Source: Megamerina dolium (Eukaryota > Arthropoda > Insecta > Diptera > Megamerinidae). From it: DNA of 64,000 bases. Every line of letters starts with the position of its first letter. The stretch's first letter is position 1. The stretch spans positions 73,543,628-73,607,627 of the forward strand of contig OY978525.1 of assembly GCA_963854835.1 (NCBI GenBank). Direction: 5' to 3'. A model generated the notes under the pieces. The model did not search any database and was not told the origin of the DNA. It saw only the letters and a list, made by a program, of their open reading frames with translations. This document shows, piece by piece, positions 23,343-33,498 of this stretch. Position numbers and translations under genes: made by a program.

Positions 23343-24960
23343 GGTCTGGATGCAATGTTTGGAGTAACATCGTTTGATTTTTCATCATTTCTTGCATCAT
23401 TGTTTGCATTGAGTTCATGAATTGGTTCATATTCTGAATTAATGTTTGAAGCAAATGTTCAAGGGTACTTGGCTGTTGGGTGGGCAGTGAGTGTTTCTGC
23501 TCATTATTTACATTGCTTTGTTGGTGTGTGTTTTGTTTTAACACGCTAGCGTATGAATTGGTTTGATTCTTGTTTGGGATTGCAGAGAAGAATTGTGTTG
23601 CATCAATATTTTGTCTCTTACTTGAGTTGGCTATCTGAGTTTGCTCAACTGGTTTTAGAGGTTGATTGCTAGCGGAGAAATTTAGCTTTAGGGTTGTATA
23701 TACTGGGCAACCTCTATAATTTGCGGTGTGATTACCTCCACAATTGCTGCATTTTTTCATGCTAGCATCGCCTTTAGATTTTTGGCATATGTTTGATTTA
23801 TGGAGATCTCCACAAATCACACAAACAGCTGGCAGGGTACAATATGTCTTAGTATGTCCAAATTCTTGGCAGTTACTGCACTGAGGAGGTCCAGTTCTCT
23901 TATGGGGTTCTTCGATTGTGATTTTGCGATGCAATAAATATCGAATTTTATATATGGGGTGTACTTCACCTTTTTTTAGGGGTTTTGTTTCAGGCTGAAG
24001 CTCAATACGATATAACGGTTGAGGTATATTGCTCTTGTTGAGAATGTTGAATACTGTTTTGGCTTGAAACCCTTCTTCCTGAAGGGCAAGTTTGATTTCG
24101 TTAATGTCAACGTTGGGTTCGACGCCTTTGAGTACAACGATTAAGCCCTTACTACTTTTTAGCTGATATGTGTAGTAATTCTTTTTTACAGCATCAAATT
24201 CCGCAATTACTTTGAGATAATGAGTTTCGCTGTAGATTTGCACTTTCGTTTCCTCAATTTGGTCTTTGCGAATAGGAACAACGTGGAAATTCTTTGGTCC
24301 TATAAGACTTGTAATTCTAGAAATCAACTTATCTGAGTTGCGTTCTCTTAAGAAAATGGGTGGGGGTTTGAAATTTTTCTTGGAGATAATATTTTCGTCA
24401 CTTTCATCACCTGAAAGCAGAGCGTATCTATTTTCCGAACTAATAGGGGCAGTGTTCTGCTTTTGAATTTTTGTTGAATTCATTTGTTTTGAATTTTGTG
24501 GACTTCTTTTTCGCTTTACTACAGTAATGTAGCGATCAATTCCAGTTTGAACAGCAACTGGTTTTTTATTAGTCATCGCACTAGTTGCTTTTACTACTGG
24601 GTCATGCACTTCAGTAGAAAGGCCGTTATTTGTTTGCTTTGATGTTGTAGCTGTTGGTGTTACAACAGGAGAAGCGCATTGTACACTCCACGGTATAGAG
24701 GGAGATAGTATATCACGAGAGAACAAATTATTTTTTTTGTCTGTATTTATTGTTGTTGCAAATTTTGATGTAGTGTTAGAGTGAGGAATATGTACAGGCA
24801 AAAGATTAACACTGTTACTTTCACTTGTGCAGTGTGTATCAACTGTTTTTTTTTATAATGCACTTATCGGGGGGGTTTGCGCGGGTGATTGCAAATTATT
24901 GTTTACACACACATTAACAGGCGATTGCCGTTGCCGGGGAGGAGAGCGCTGAACACTCTT
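23343..24960 (-). pseudogene. J2 ORF1: Gag-like protein with zinc knuckles
   Basis: The start codon is changed to AAG (24960-24958) compared with ATG in J4. A frameshift near 24860 separates the head from the long open part 24801-23233. PRE_C2HC-like domain and three zinc knuckles are intact (CSNCQEFGHTKTYC, CVICGDLHKSNIC, CSNCGGNHTANYRGC). One base missing near 23352 destroys the normal stop, so the frame runs on into ORF2 sequence. Confidence 0.87.
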
Positions 24961-25144
24961 ATTATAAACAAATTGTTTGCAAACGATATTATTTTATTTT
25001 TTTTTTTTTTCTAAAAAAAAAAACAAATCACCGAAATAACTCCTTGAGTTTCTTAGCGTTTTTTCGCAAAATATTAAAAATTTTTTTTTACCGAAAACAA
25101 TCACTTTTCCGACTCTATCAAACACGTCCACTCTTATTGGTGAC

Positions 25145-25155
25145 TTTCACTTAGT
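25145..25155. repeat. Target-site half 'Y' beside J2 5' end
   Basis: TTTCACTTAGT (ACTAAGTGAAA in J2 orientation) at the J2 5' junction; its GTGAAA overlaps the LINE start as microhomology. The same 11-mer follows the J4 poly(A) at 40656-40666. Confidence 0.7.
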
Positions 25156-27279
25156 TTGCTTATCTTAATTTAAATAGAGAGAGAGAGAGAGAGGGAGAAA
25201 CGCGCACTGCCTTGTACGAACATTGTATATCAGAAGAATAATAAAATTAGTTAAAATAAAAGTGAAGGAAAATACAGAAAAGAGAGTACATATAAACGGA
25301 GAGAGAAAGAGAGCACAAAAGAGACAGTGAAAAAGAAACACATAATAGTAAATAGAGCAGATTACGCGAGTTGGCAGAAACCGGTGATGCCAGATCATCC
25401 AACCCATTCCCTCAATTTAGAAAAAACACACAGGGCAATGCGAGGATATTCATTCTGGCGTAGACATTTCGGCCCCCTTGCAGGATTACTGCAATGGAGA
25501 CGCAAAGCCTACACCAGAGACGGAGAAGGAGGGTGAGAGGTGAAGGGAGAGAGAGGGAGATAAAAAGTATAAAATTAATTTTCTAAATAAAATAAAATTA
25601 AAATCATATTAAAAATAAAATTAAATTAAAATTAATATTAAACCAATACCCTAATTGAGAAGAAAAAAGAAATTACAAAGGAAATTTAAGAATATAGAAT
25701 TATAGATAAAAAATTGAGAAATCTTAATTTAGCATTCAAATAATAGTAATAATAAATAGAGAACTTAAAAATAGTATTAAATATAATAATAATTGTTTGG
25801 GAAGGCAATAATTTAAAGAAAAATCGAATTCAGTAAACTTATTAGTAAAAAAAGGGAGAGAATTTAAATAATGAATTACAAAACTCCAAAAAGTATTCAA
25901 GAAAATAAATTAAAATAATAATAATAAAAAAAATAAAAAAAAAGACTTAAATATTACTTTAAAAAAATTTATATATTTCAGCTTAATTTAAAAATGCTGT
26001 ATTGAAAAGTTGAGTGGCGGTAAAGCTGCTAGTTGTGGTTGAGGATACATGGCAGAAGGTTGAACACGGAGCAACGAATATGTCTAGATTTTAGGCAAAA
26101 ATTTGCAAAGCCAGTCGGTGGGGCGAAGAGAACTACGAAGTACATAAAAAACGGAGAGCTGTTTCCAAATAAGTTCACGTGCGAGATACATCAGTGATAT
26201 TCAACAAAAAAAAAAATGAAAAAAAGGGTTTCGGGAGAGAGAATAAATATTGAATGTTGTAGATTGTTGATTGATGAATCTTGCCAGTTGATTGGGACGC
26301 GAGAAAGTGTATTAAAGGGCATGCAGATTTTGCTATTATATTCCTATATGCACAAAAGTGGGAAGAACAAAGGGTGAACGATTAGCAGGATTGCCATTGA
26401 TGGACACAGTCATCAGAAAACCAATGAAGACGTATATTAGAGAAATATGAGAAATACTTGGAAATATACATTTTCTTTACGTATGATGTAGTGCGATGCA
26501 CTGTCTTTTTCGTATTTTCTTTATCGATATTTTTTTACGTAATCGTGATTTTAATTTTCGATGTAAGTGTTGACATTCTGCTTCCAAAATCTTTTAGACA
26601 TGGCTAAAATGTGAGAATCTGGGTTCCATGACAGCATTTAGTGTAATGGTAAGTCAACGTACTTAACAAACCGAATAGAAGGGCATCGAGTTGAGGCATG
26701 AGTACGTAAGTATGTATGTATGTTGACGAGATTGCCCGAACTGATAATACTTTTTAGAATCGAATAGAACCGAAAAGGGGATCCACCATATGATATTTCT
26801 TGAGAAAAATTTAGCAAATAGTGTGAGTTTAGCACCTGGGATTATTCATACGCATAGAAACGACACCAGTGCATAGTTTCATTGACGTTTCGTAGAAATC
26901 GATCAATTGATTTGTTCAGCTAGGGTGAACTGAACAGATGAGAGGGATGCGTATGACGGCCAGATTGGAAGAATTGCTAGTTAATGTTTTCGTGGCTCTG
27001 GTCAATATGACTGGGCCATACTGTAGCGTTAAAATGTTCGAAACAATTTTTGGGGCCCTGTATTGGGCGATACTAAATTCCTTGGCAAGCTTATAGGCTT
27101 TCTATCGTTTAACGAACGATCTCTTTCCAGGAAGTGCTGATTAGACAATGTCATTGCTCGAAATGATGATCGGGTTGTCAGCATCTCTGACTGGAGTTGC
27201 ATATTTATTGTACACGACGTGTTATGTCGAAATTTCTTTTCGGAAAAAAAGTTGAATATTTTGAGGAATTACATCTCAA
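25156..27279. other. Low-complexity AT-rich region without gene
   Basis: Contains a (GA)n run about 25176-25198, GA-rich sequence to about 25560, and an A-rich strand (AATAAAATTAAA-type) at 25560-25980. The remainder to 27279 has only short ORFs without domains. Confidence 0.5.
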
Positions 27280-27655
27280 TTTTGTTCTTTGCCTCATTCG
27301 GTGCAGCAGGGAATGGAGCCGTTTTCTACAAAAACGGCACGGAAAATGGCTGTGGCACTCGGTAAGTGTATGTGAATTTGCCAAGCAGTTAACGCAAATA
27401 CGGTATTTGTTTACAATGGAAATTTTCTCGTATACTGTAAGTGAAGAGAATTTTTAACATTGTCGGAGGGAGTGTATGCCTCTACATAACGGGCAACATA
27501 ACTTTGCAGCATGGGAATTGCATGCATCACCTTCAGAAAAGTTTCTCCTGGAAGGTGAAGACGAATCCGAAATGTCTTTGTTTCGGCCAACCTCAATTTG
27601 GTCGTATAACGATGAAATCGTTCTACGGCATTGTAATATCTGGAGTGGACCTGTA
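27280..27655 (-). pseudogene. BEL/Pao gag zinc-knuckle fragment
   Basis: The minus strand reads PSRRNFSEGD, then CCPLCRGIHSLRQC, a stop, and ICVNCLANSHTLTEC, HFPCRFCRKRLHSLLH: the repeated Cys/His pattern of BEL/Pao Gag. It lies downstream, in the same orientation, of a BEL-B protease piece, so it belongs to a second BEL copy joined head to tail with BEL-B. One stop interrupts it. Confidence 0.7.
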
Positions 27656-27659
27656 AGTA

Positions 27660-27818
27660 CCCATCCAAAGACCGTATTTTGGCTATTTATTACTGACCCC
27701 AGAATTCCAATGCGAAATTGTTCTAACATGGAGGATGGTAGACAAACATGGTGGATGGTAGACATCACCTCCCAATATTATATCCACAGTTCTACATTGA
27801 TGGAGATTTTCATCTGCT
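27660..27818 (-). pseudogene. BEL-B protease-associated domain, distal piece
   Basis: Reads LRLADENLHQCRTVDIILGG then, after a small frame change, NTVFGWVLTG: the DUF1758 signature downstream of the BEL/Pao active site. It continues the frame broken at 29707 once the RTE and one target copy are discounted. Confidence 0.75.
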
Positions 27819-28193
27819 AGTCGTAGACCAGCGAAAATCTCCTCGACTAGAGGTTGTGCGTTGAGTTTGGGACCCGCCACATAAAAAATCCCCCAGTGAA
27901 GGAAAAAACAACGCCTCGGATAAGGACTATTACTATTGTTGATGACCCCCGCAAACGAAAAAAGGACCATGATTTACGGATATGCACCTGGAATGTCCGG
28001 ACCCTTTATAGGGAGGGTTCCTCTATCCAGCTGGTAAATGTCCTCAAAAAATACAGAGCTGACATCACCGCTCTCCAGGAAATGCGATGGTCAGGACAGG
28101 GCTGCTCCAAAAGAGCGTCCTGTGACATCTACTACAGTTGCCATGCTGAAAGGCACGAATTAGGATGTGGATTTTTGGTCAGCAACTACGACA

Positions 28194-28558
28194 GTGGGTG
28201 CCGTAGCTCAGTGGTTAGTGTGTTCGCCTTCTGATCTGTAGGTCGTGGTTCAATCCCCGGCTGATGCATAAGAAATTTAATATCGATAAGATTTTTCTTT
28301 CGAACGGTACCCACCTGTCGGCAAGCAATTGGCAATTCTTCCGACAGTAACAACTTTCCATGAAAAAGCTTCTTAAAGGACTCTGTGACAAAGCTCAGAA
28401 AAAGTGATGTCACAAGTGTTCTGCCGTTCGGAACCGGCTAAAATAAGTAGTTCCCTTCTAATATTGTCCAAAATTTAAGACGCACAACAGTAATGGAAGA
28501 GAAGCTCGGCCAATGAGCCCTTTGGGGCTTTAAGTGCCACATATTTATTTTTATAGAG
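28194..28558 (+). mobile_element. tRNA-derived SINE, copy 1
   Basis: 365 bp flanked by perfect 9-bp duplications ACTACGACA (28185-28193, 28559-28567) inside RTE-A. The head is tRNA-like: A box TAGCTCAGTGG (28204-28214) and B box GGTTCAATCCC (28247-28257), the internal RNA polymerase III promoter. The body has a 7-bp stem CTGTCGG/CCGACAG (28315-28321, 28341-28347). It ends ATATTTATTTTTATAGAG rather than in pure poly(A). Another complete copy lies at 41700 and a fragment at 19398. Confidence 0.88.
28204..28257 (+). promoter_or_regulatory. SINE internal Pol III promoter (A and B boxes)
   Basis: TAGCTCAGTGG and GGTTCAATCCC, 32 bp apart, match eukaryotic tRNA A and B boxes. Known for tRNA genes and SINEs; activity here is inferred. 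Confidence 0.75.
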
Positions 28559-28799
28559 ACTACGACATCTTGACTCACAGTTCACGCCTGTGAACGAACG
28601 GCTGGCCACAATCCGCACCAAGGCAAAGTTCTTTAACATCAGCCTTATATGTGCCCACGCTCCGACGGATGAGAAGGACAATGTGACCAAGGGGAGCTTC
28701 TTTCAGCGGCTCGAAGAAGCTTACAACCGCTGCCCCCGGCATCGGCCATTTTAAGGCTGAAGAACACTCAGCCTTTCACTCCACAACTCCCGTTGTGCA

Positions 28800-29642
28800 G
28801 TGAAAATTGGAAAGGACCCCTCCGCACCGTTTAATACCGAACGGGGTTTCAGACAAGGTGATTCGTTACCGTGCGACTTCTTCAATCTTATTATGGAGAA
28901 AATAATACGAGCTACTGATCTACGACACAATGTCACTATCTTCAACAAAAGTGTCATGCTGTTGGCGTGTGCCGACGATATTGACATAATCGGCATGAAC
29001 ACGCGAGCTGTCAGTGCAGCATTCTCAGAGTTAGAAAGAGAGTCGCTTCGAATGGGTCTTACGGTGAACGAGGGCAAGACGAAGTACGTGGTATCAACAA
29101 ACAAAGAGTCCCGGCGTCTTGGACAGCACGTCACTGTTGACAACTACGCTTTTGAAGTAGTAAGGGACTTTGTCTATCTTGGAACCAGCATTAACAGCAG
29201 TAATGACGTCAGCCTGGAGATATTGCGAAGGATCACTCTTGAAAACAGGTGATACTTTGGGCTAAGTAAGCAATTGAGAAGTCGGGCCCTCTCTCGAAGA
29301 ACCAAAACTACACTCTACAAGTCTCTCATCATGCCTGTCCTAACATATGGTGCTGAAGCCTGGACAATTTCCACCTCAGATCAGCGATTGATTGGAGTTT
29401 TGAGAGAAAAGTCCTACGCAAGATCTTTGGACCTATTTGCGTTGGTGGCTAGTACCGAATAAGGTACAACCATGAGCTGTATGCTGTTTGTGTTTTTTTC
29501 GGAACCCGCTGAAGGACGATACAGAAGAGGAAGACCTAACCTCCGGTGGAAAGACCAAGTACTGGAGAACCTGACGGCGCTTAGAATTTCTAACTGGCGC
29601 CAGCTAGCGAAGAACAGAAATGGCTGGCGAAGCATGTTATTT
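28800..29642 (+). pseudogene. RTE-A reverse transcriptase, C-terminal half
   Basis: Starts within the RT at KIGKDPSAPFNTERGFRQGD (motif B). The catalytic YADD is changed to CADD (LLACADDIDII), and the frame continues with VNEGKTKYVVSTNKESRR and YLGTSINSSNDVS to 29252. Stops and shifts follow. The C-terminal end reads RISNWRQLAKNRNGWRSM and stops at 29650. RT palm motif A is deleted. Confidence 0.8.
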
Positions 29643-29706
29643 TCGGCCTAAATCGATACTCGGTTGTTATGGCCACATAAGTAAGTAAGTAAGTAAGTCG
29701 TAGACC

Positions 29707-30147
29707 AGAGGTCTCCTTACGTAAATTCATATTTATCGGGCATGACGGCAGGTTGTCAGTAAACCGTTTTAATACGCAAGTATACACCGTCATTGAGAAA
29801 AGTGGATCTATCGGGGAACCGATCGTCAACGAACACATCTTCGGCGAGTGTGCTGTGACTACTTCGTTCAGGCCAGTGACCTCCGTACGAGCGTCGTAAA
29901 CAGGGAGTAATCGTTCGGATATGAAAGTCGATTCCGCACCTGAATCTATTAAGGCACGAGCTTTGAAGGTGGTGTTGTTATGACCTATATGTATCAGTGC
30001 CATTCCGAGTAGCACTGTACCACTTTCTGGTGGATGATTTTTAGTAACAGTTGGGGGTTGAGAGGTAAATGCCTGGCGAGATAATTCAGCAGCTGAAGTC
30101 GATGTTGTAGGATCTTCCTCTGGTCCAGGTGTTGGATAATTTACCAC
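29707..30147 (-). pseudogene. BEL-B aspartic protease, proximal piece
   Basis: ARALIDSGAESTFISERLLP contains an intact DSG active site of the BEL/Pao retropepsin, then VYDARTEVTGLNEVV and VYTCVLKRFTDNLPS. The reading frame is open up to the RTE target duplication; the part of this ORF below 29707 is RTE sequence read antisense. Confidence 0.82.
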
Positions 30148-30153
30148 CCTATA

Positions 30154-30610
30154 TCATAGGGAATGATGCCTTTTTCTGCATACGAAGCACGAATATAGAC
30201 TTTTGCAGGAACTGGAGTCTTGAGAATTTGCGAAGCAATTCGAACAGAGTTTGTACTTTTTCACGACGTTGTAGCGATCATCCACAGATAGCTTGAGGAA
30301 ATCTGGGCACGTACGTAAAGTGTGTATAATCTGACACATTGGGTAATTTCTCTTGGTGACCTTCACGTGGTATGTGTGAATATTTTTGGAATTCACCGAC
30401 CAGTTATTTAGACGCATGGGAGGATTGAATCGACCGGGTTGCCGATTCTGTGGTAGTTGAATTGGCGATTCTGTTGCTGGCTGGGTTACCGAGAGCCGCT
30501 CAGTATGTCCAACACCGATTCAAGCGTTTGAAAGCGCTCGGTTAGAAATGTGTTTATTGCGTTCCACGTCGGAATTTCTCGTTTATCTTTAAACGTTTGC
30601 TCCTATTGCA
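30154..30610 (-). pseudogene. BEL-B gag, C-terminal part
   Basis: Reads REIPTWNAINTFLTERFQTL near 30570, a stop near 30490, then KRNYPMCQIIHTLRTCPDF, YNVVKKYKLCSNCFA and CFVCRKRHHSL: the end of the BEL/Pao capsid-like region and the zinc knuckles. Upstream gag is gone. Confidence 0.78.
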
Positions 30611-31037
30611 TTCCTATTGCATTTGGTAGATTAACGATTATATATGTAATTATTTATTACGATGTAATAAACCAAAAACCACTTGAGTCGCCTTAATGTT
30701 CTATTTAGAGTGATAATAGAATTGTACCATATACGATGTATGTGTGTATACTTGTATGTGCGATCAACCGAAACTTGAGTAGCTGTACGTATTTGCGTAC
30801 GTATTAATCGTATTTAAGTTGATTTACTTATTTTAAAGTAATTTCGCTCAATTAGATACGCTTTGAGTTGTTTATTCTATTATAATAATTTATGTAATAA
30901 ATCAGACAAACAAATCAATTGAGCCGGCCTAATTTCGTATTTATTATAATTGACACCGGCGAAGCCAATGTATTAAAAGCGTACGTATACTCACTATCGA
31001 TAAAATTAAGAAGAGTATCTTTTCTTTGTGTATATAT
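30611..31037. other. Leader or LTR debris of BEL-B (uncertain)
   Basis: AT-rich. Two diverged direct segments share ATGTAATAAAyC...TTGAGyCG (about 30661 and 30895). On the minus strand, TTGGCTTCGCCGGTGTC near 30971-30955 could be a primer-binding site next to a truncated LTR, but no second LTR is available to test this. Confidence 0.3.
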
Positions 31038-31468
31038 ACACTGCCCCTATTAGTTCGGAAAATAGATACGCTCTGCTTTCAGGTGATGAAAGTGACGAAA
31101 ATATTATCTCCAAGAAAAATTTCAAACCCCCACCCATTTTCTTAAGAGAACGCAACTCAGATAAGTTGATTTCTAGAATTACAAGTCTTATAGGACCAAA
31201 GAATTTCCACGTTGTTCCTATTCGCAAAGGCCAAATTGAGGAAACGAAGGTGCAAATCTACAGCGAAACTCATTATCGCAAAGTAATAGCGGAATTTGAT
31301 GCTGTAAAAAAGAATTACTACACATATCAGCTAAAAAGTAGCAAGGGCTTAATCGTTGTACTCAAAGGCGTCGAACCCAACGTTGCTATTAACGAAATCA
31401 AACTTGCCCTTCAGGAGGAAGGGTTTCAAGCCAAAACAGTATTCAACATTCTCAACAAGAGCAATATA
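31038..31468 (+). mobile_element. Jockey copy J3, first part (ORF1 piece)
   Basis: 5'-truncated Jockey copy beginning in ORF1 at APISSENRYALLSGDESDEN and open to FNILNKSNI at 31468, where the LOA-type LINE starts. Very similar to J4 37035-37466. Belongs with 33499-36179; about 0.77 kb of Jockey sequence between the two parts is missing. Confidence 0.85.
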
Positions 31469-31483
31469 GGTTAGGTTAGGTTA
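31469..31483 (-). repeat. (CCTAA)3 tail of LOA-1
   Basis: Plus strand GGTTAGGTTAGGTTA at the junction with J3; on the LINE's strand it is a CCTAA tail. Same unit as the common insect telomere repeat, but only three copies and at a LINE 3' end, so it is taken as the element's own tail. Confidence 0.6.
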
Positions 31484-31554
31484 TACGGCCGCCCCCCAAA
31501 GGGGGGCGCACTTAGGCCAAATAATTGGCCCATTGTGTCACCATGCATCATTGA

Positions 31555-33432
31555 TGCCTACCATCCTATCTCCTCTGTTAAGCGGAACCATTGGGATTTC
31601 CTAATGAATAGAACAATGTCCCTGACATCCATGGGTGCAAGCTCAGTGGTATCTGTAAAAAAGGCATTCCCTAGTAGAGTGGGCCTTCTGCGTGCCAAGG
31701 CGGGGCATCTACAGAGGAAGTGGTGAACACTTTCCTCCTCTTCCTCGTCCTGGCAGCTGCGACAGAAATCGTTGGCCGGTAAGCCGAGCCTTGCAGCATG
31801 CCTACCCACAAGCCAGTGGCCCGTGAGTATGGCGACTATATTACTTATGGTTTTCCCGCCCATTGACAACAGTGAACGGGTTCGTCTATTGTCAAGGGTT
31901 GGCCAGATTTTCCTAGTGGTAGCACAAGAGCTCTCATCCCGCCATCTTCTGTTGACAATGGTGAGATAATGTTGTGTGATAAGAAGCTTGCATGTCGCAA
32001 GCGGAATTCCGGCTTGATGAGATGGATAGATCTCTGGCAACTTAGTGCCCGATCTCGCCAATTCATCTTCCTCACAGTTCCCTGGAATGTCCCTATGCCC
32101 CGGTACCCATACAATGTGAACATTGTAGTGCTTCGCTAGCTCGTTAAGAGCTGTGCGGCATTTAAGGGCAAGTGCCGATTTGGCGAACGCTCCTGCGAGA
32201 GATTTAATGGCAACTTGACTGTCCGTGTAGATAAAAACATCTTTGAAGGATATTATATTACAGCTAAGCCACTTTGCCGCCTCCTTTATAGCCATTATCT
32301 CGGCTTGAAAAACACTGCAAAAGTCGGGTAATCGGAACTTGAGCTTAACGCGTAAGGAATCAGAAAAGACGCCACCTCCTACCCTACCCTCCAATTTGGG
32401 GCCATCTGTGTACAAATGTACCGATTGAACTCCAGTTTCGTTGACAATACCCCTATTCCATTCTTCCCTTGAGGGTATATGGGTTGAGAAACTATTGTCA
32501 AGGCATGGTATGGGGATGGTATAGTCGATGGCATTCGGAATCGTAGTGCACTCCCCCAGGATCCTTGAGTGTCCGTATCCTGGTTGAGCCCAGCGTAAAG
32601 CTATGCCAAATAAATCTACGGGGAGTAGATGCAGTAGCGAGTAGAGCGCTTTTGACGGGGTGGTTCTTAGAGCGCCTGTTGTCAACACCGCAGACGTCCT
32701 TTGAACCTTATCTATTTGTCGTCTGTGTACCTCCTTCTTTAAGGATTCCCACCAGACTATCACACCGTAAAAAAGAATTGGTCTCACGACCGCAGAGTAT
32801 AGCCATGATACGATTGTAGGACTCATCCCACATATTTTACCTATGGTTTTGTTACAGAAATAGAGTGCTGCAGTTGCTTTACGAACCCTTTCCACCGTGT
32901 TTGGTTTCCAACTTAGTTTCCTATCTAAAGTTATACCCAAGTAATTCGCCTGTTCAGTTAGCTTTAGACTAGTTCTCCCAATTCTAGGTAAGGTAAAAAT
33001 AGGTATTTTATGCTTTCTAGTAAAGAGGACTAGCTCAGTTTTGGCAGGGTTGATGGCCAGACCAGAGTTTGAAGCCCATTTGGACAGAATTGATAAGGCA
33101 TGGTTCATCACTTCGGTGAGTGTATTTAAATATTTCCCCTATGCCACAAGTGCCACGTCATCTGCATAAGCCACCGCTTTGCATCACGTGGCCTGTAAAG
33201 ATATGAGAACTTCATTGAAAAGAGGCGACAGCACACCCCCTCGAGGGGTGCCCTTAATCGCAAATCTGCTAATGCATGAGATACCCAATTTTGAGTTTTT
33301 CACTCTTTGCTTTAGCAACAGACTAATGAATCTAATAATAGGTTCATCTACCTTAAGCATAGCAAGAGAGTTTTCGACTGCTTCTGGGTTTATGTTATTG
33401 AAGGCCCCTTCAATATCTAGAAAGGTGACCAA
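31555..33432 (-). pseudogene. LOA-1 pol: reverse transcriptase and RNase H
   Basis: 33432-33184 begins inside the RT with FLDIEGAFNNI (motif A) and GTPRGGVLSPL (motif B). AYADDVALVA lies in a shifted frame near 33160, followed by a stop. 33111-31558 (517 codons) is open: NPAKTELVLFTRKHK, YLGITLDRKLSW, RNase H blocks LYTDGPKLEG, FQAEIMAIKEA, IYTDSQVAIKSL, VWVPGHRDIPGN, then CRSCQDEEEEESVHHFLCRC. The third RNase H region reads CEEDELARSG where NE-x-AD is usual. The N-terminal RT and endonuclease are absent (5' truncation). Confidence 0.8.
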
Positions 33433-33498
33433 GCTATATTCTTTTATAGTTTATATTATTGAAGGCCCCTTCAATATCTAGAAAGGTGACCAAGCTAT
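33388..33498. repeat. Tandem 51-bp duplication at the LOA-1 5' end
   Basis: The segment TTTATRTTATTGAAGGCCCC through AAGGTGACCAAGCTATA occurs at 33388-33437 and again at about 33449-33498, separated by about 11 bp (TTCTTTTATAG). One substitution distinguishes the copies. Confidence 0.8.

Larger units (their letters stand above)
20908..25150 (-). mobile_element. Jockey-clade LINE copy J2
   Basis: Near full-length minus-strand copy: poly(T) at 20908-20939 (the 3' tail), ORF2, ORF1 and a 5' end beginning GTGAAAGTCACCAATAAG. A deletion of about 0.36 kb in ORF2 removes RT motifs B and C. Its flanking sequences do not match each other but match those of J4. Confidence 0.9.
27860..28790 (+). pseudogene. 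RTE-A endonuclease domain (interrupted by SINE)
   Basis: LRICTWNVRTL, ITALQEMRWSG and GCGFLVSN lead up to the SINE at 28194. After it the frame resumes HLDSQFTPVNERLATIR and ISLICAHAPTDEKD, then RLEEAYNRCPRH before the deletion. Catalytic blocks in the first part (N in TWN, E in QE) are present; the last Asp/His block is missing. Confidence 0.8.
27831..29694 (+). mobile_element. RTE-A: RTE-clade LINE, internally deleted
   Basis: 1,864 bp between perfect 12-bp target duplications. One ORF type: endonuclease then RT, no RNase H, with a very short 3' region ending in (TAAG)n (29678-29694). Such simple-repeat tails and the TWNVRTL start are typical of RTE LINEs. A SINE sits at 28194-28558, and a deletion near 28745-28790 removes the first half of the RT. 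Confidence 0.85.
27656..30610 (-). mobile_element. BEL-B: BEL/Pao fragment (gag-protease) split by an RTE LINE
   Basis: Minus-strand gag (30610-30154), aspartic protease (30147-29707) and, beyond the RTE insertion, the DUF1758 continuation (27818-27660). No RT or integrase remains. The RTE inserted inside the protease region and duplicated 12 bp (AGTCGTAGACCA at 27819-27830 and 29695-29706). Confidence 0.82.
31469..33498 (-). mobile_element. LOA-type LINE copy LOA-1 (5'-truncated)
   Basis: Minus-strand pol with RT then RNase H and a Cys/His tail; the 3' end (left) is GC-rich and finishes in three CCTAA units. RT motif style (TPRGGVLSPL) followed by RNase H points to the LOA clade; R1-like is the alternative. 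The 5' end (right) holds a 51-bp direct repeat. It sits inside Jockey J3. Confidence 0.75.

Noticed and set aside
27476..27820. 114-codon plus-strand ORF
   Set aside because: Antisense to BEL/Pao gag and protease motifs, which are the better explanation.
28200..28270. Functional tRNA gene
   Set aside because: A and B boxes are present but the acceptor arms do not pair well and the unit continues into a SINE body with target duplications.
31469..31483. True telomeric TTAGG array
   Set aside because: Only three units at a LINE 3' end in the middle of nested elements.
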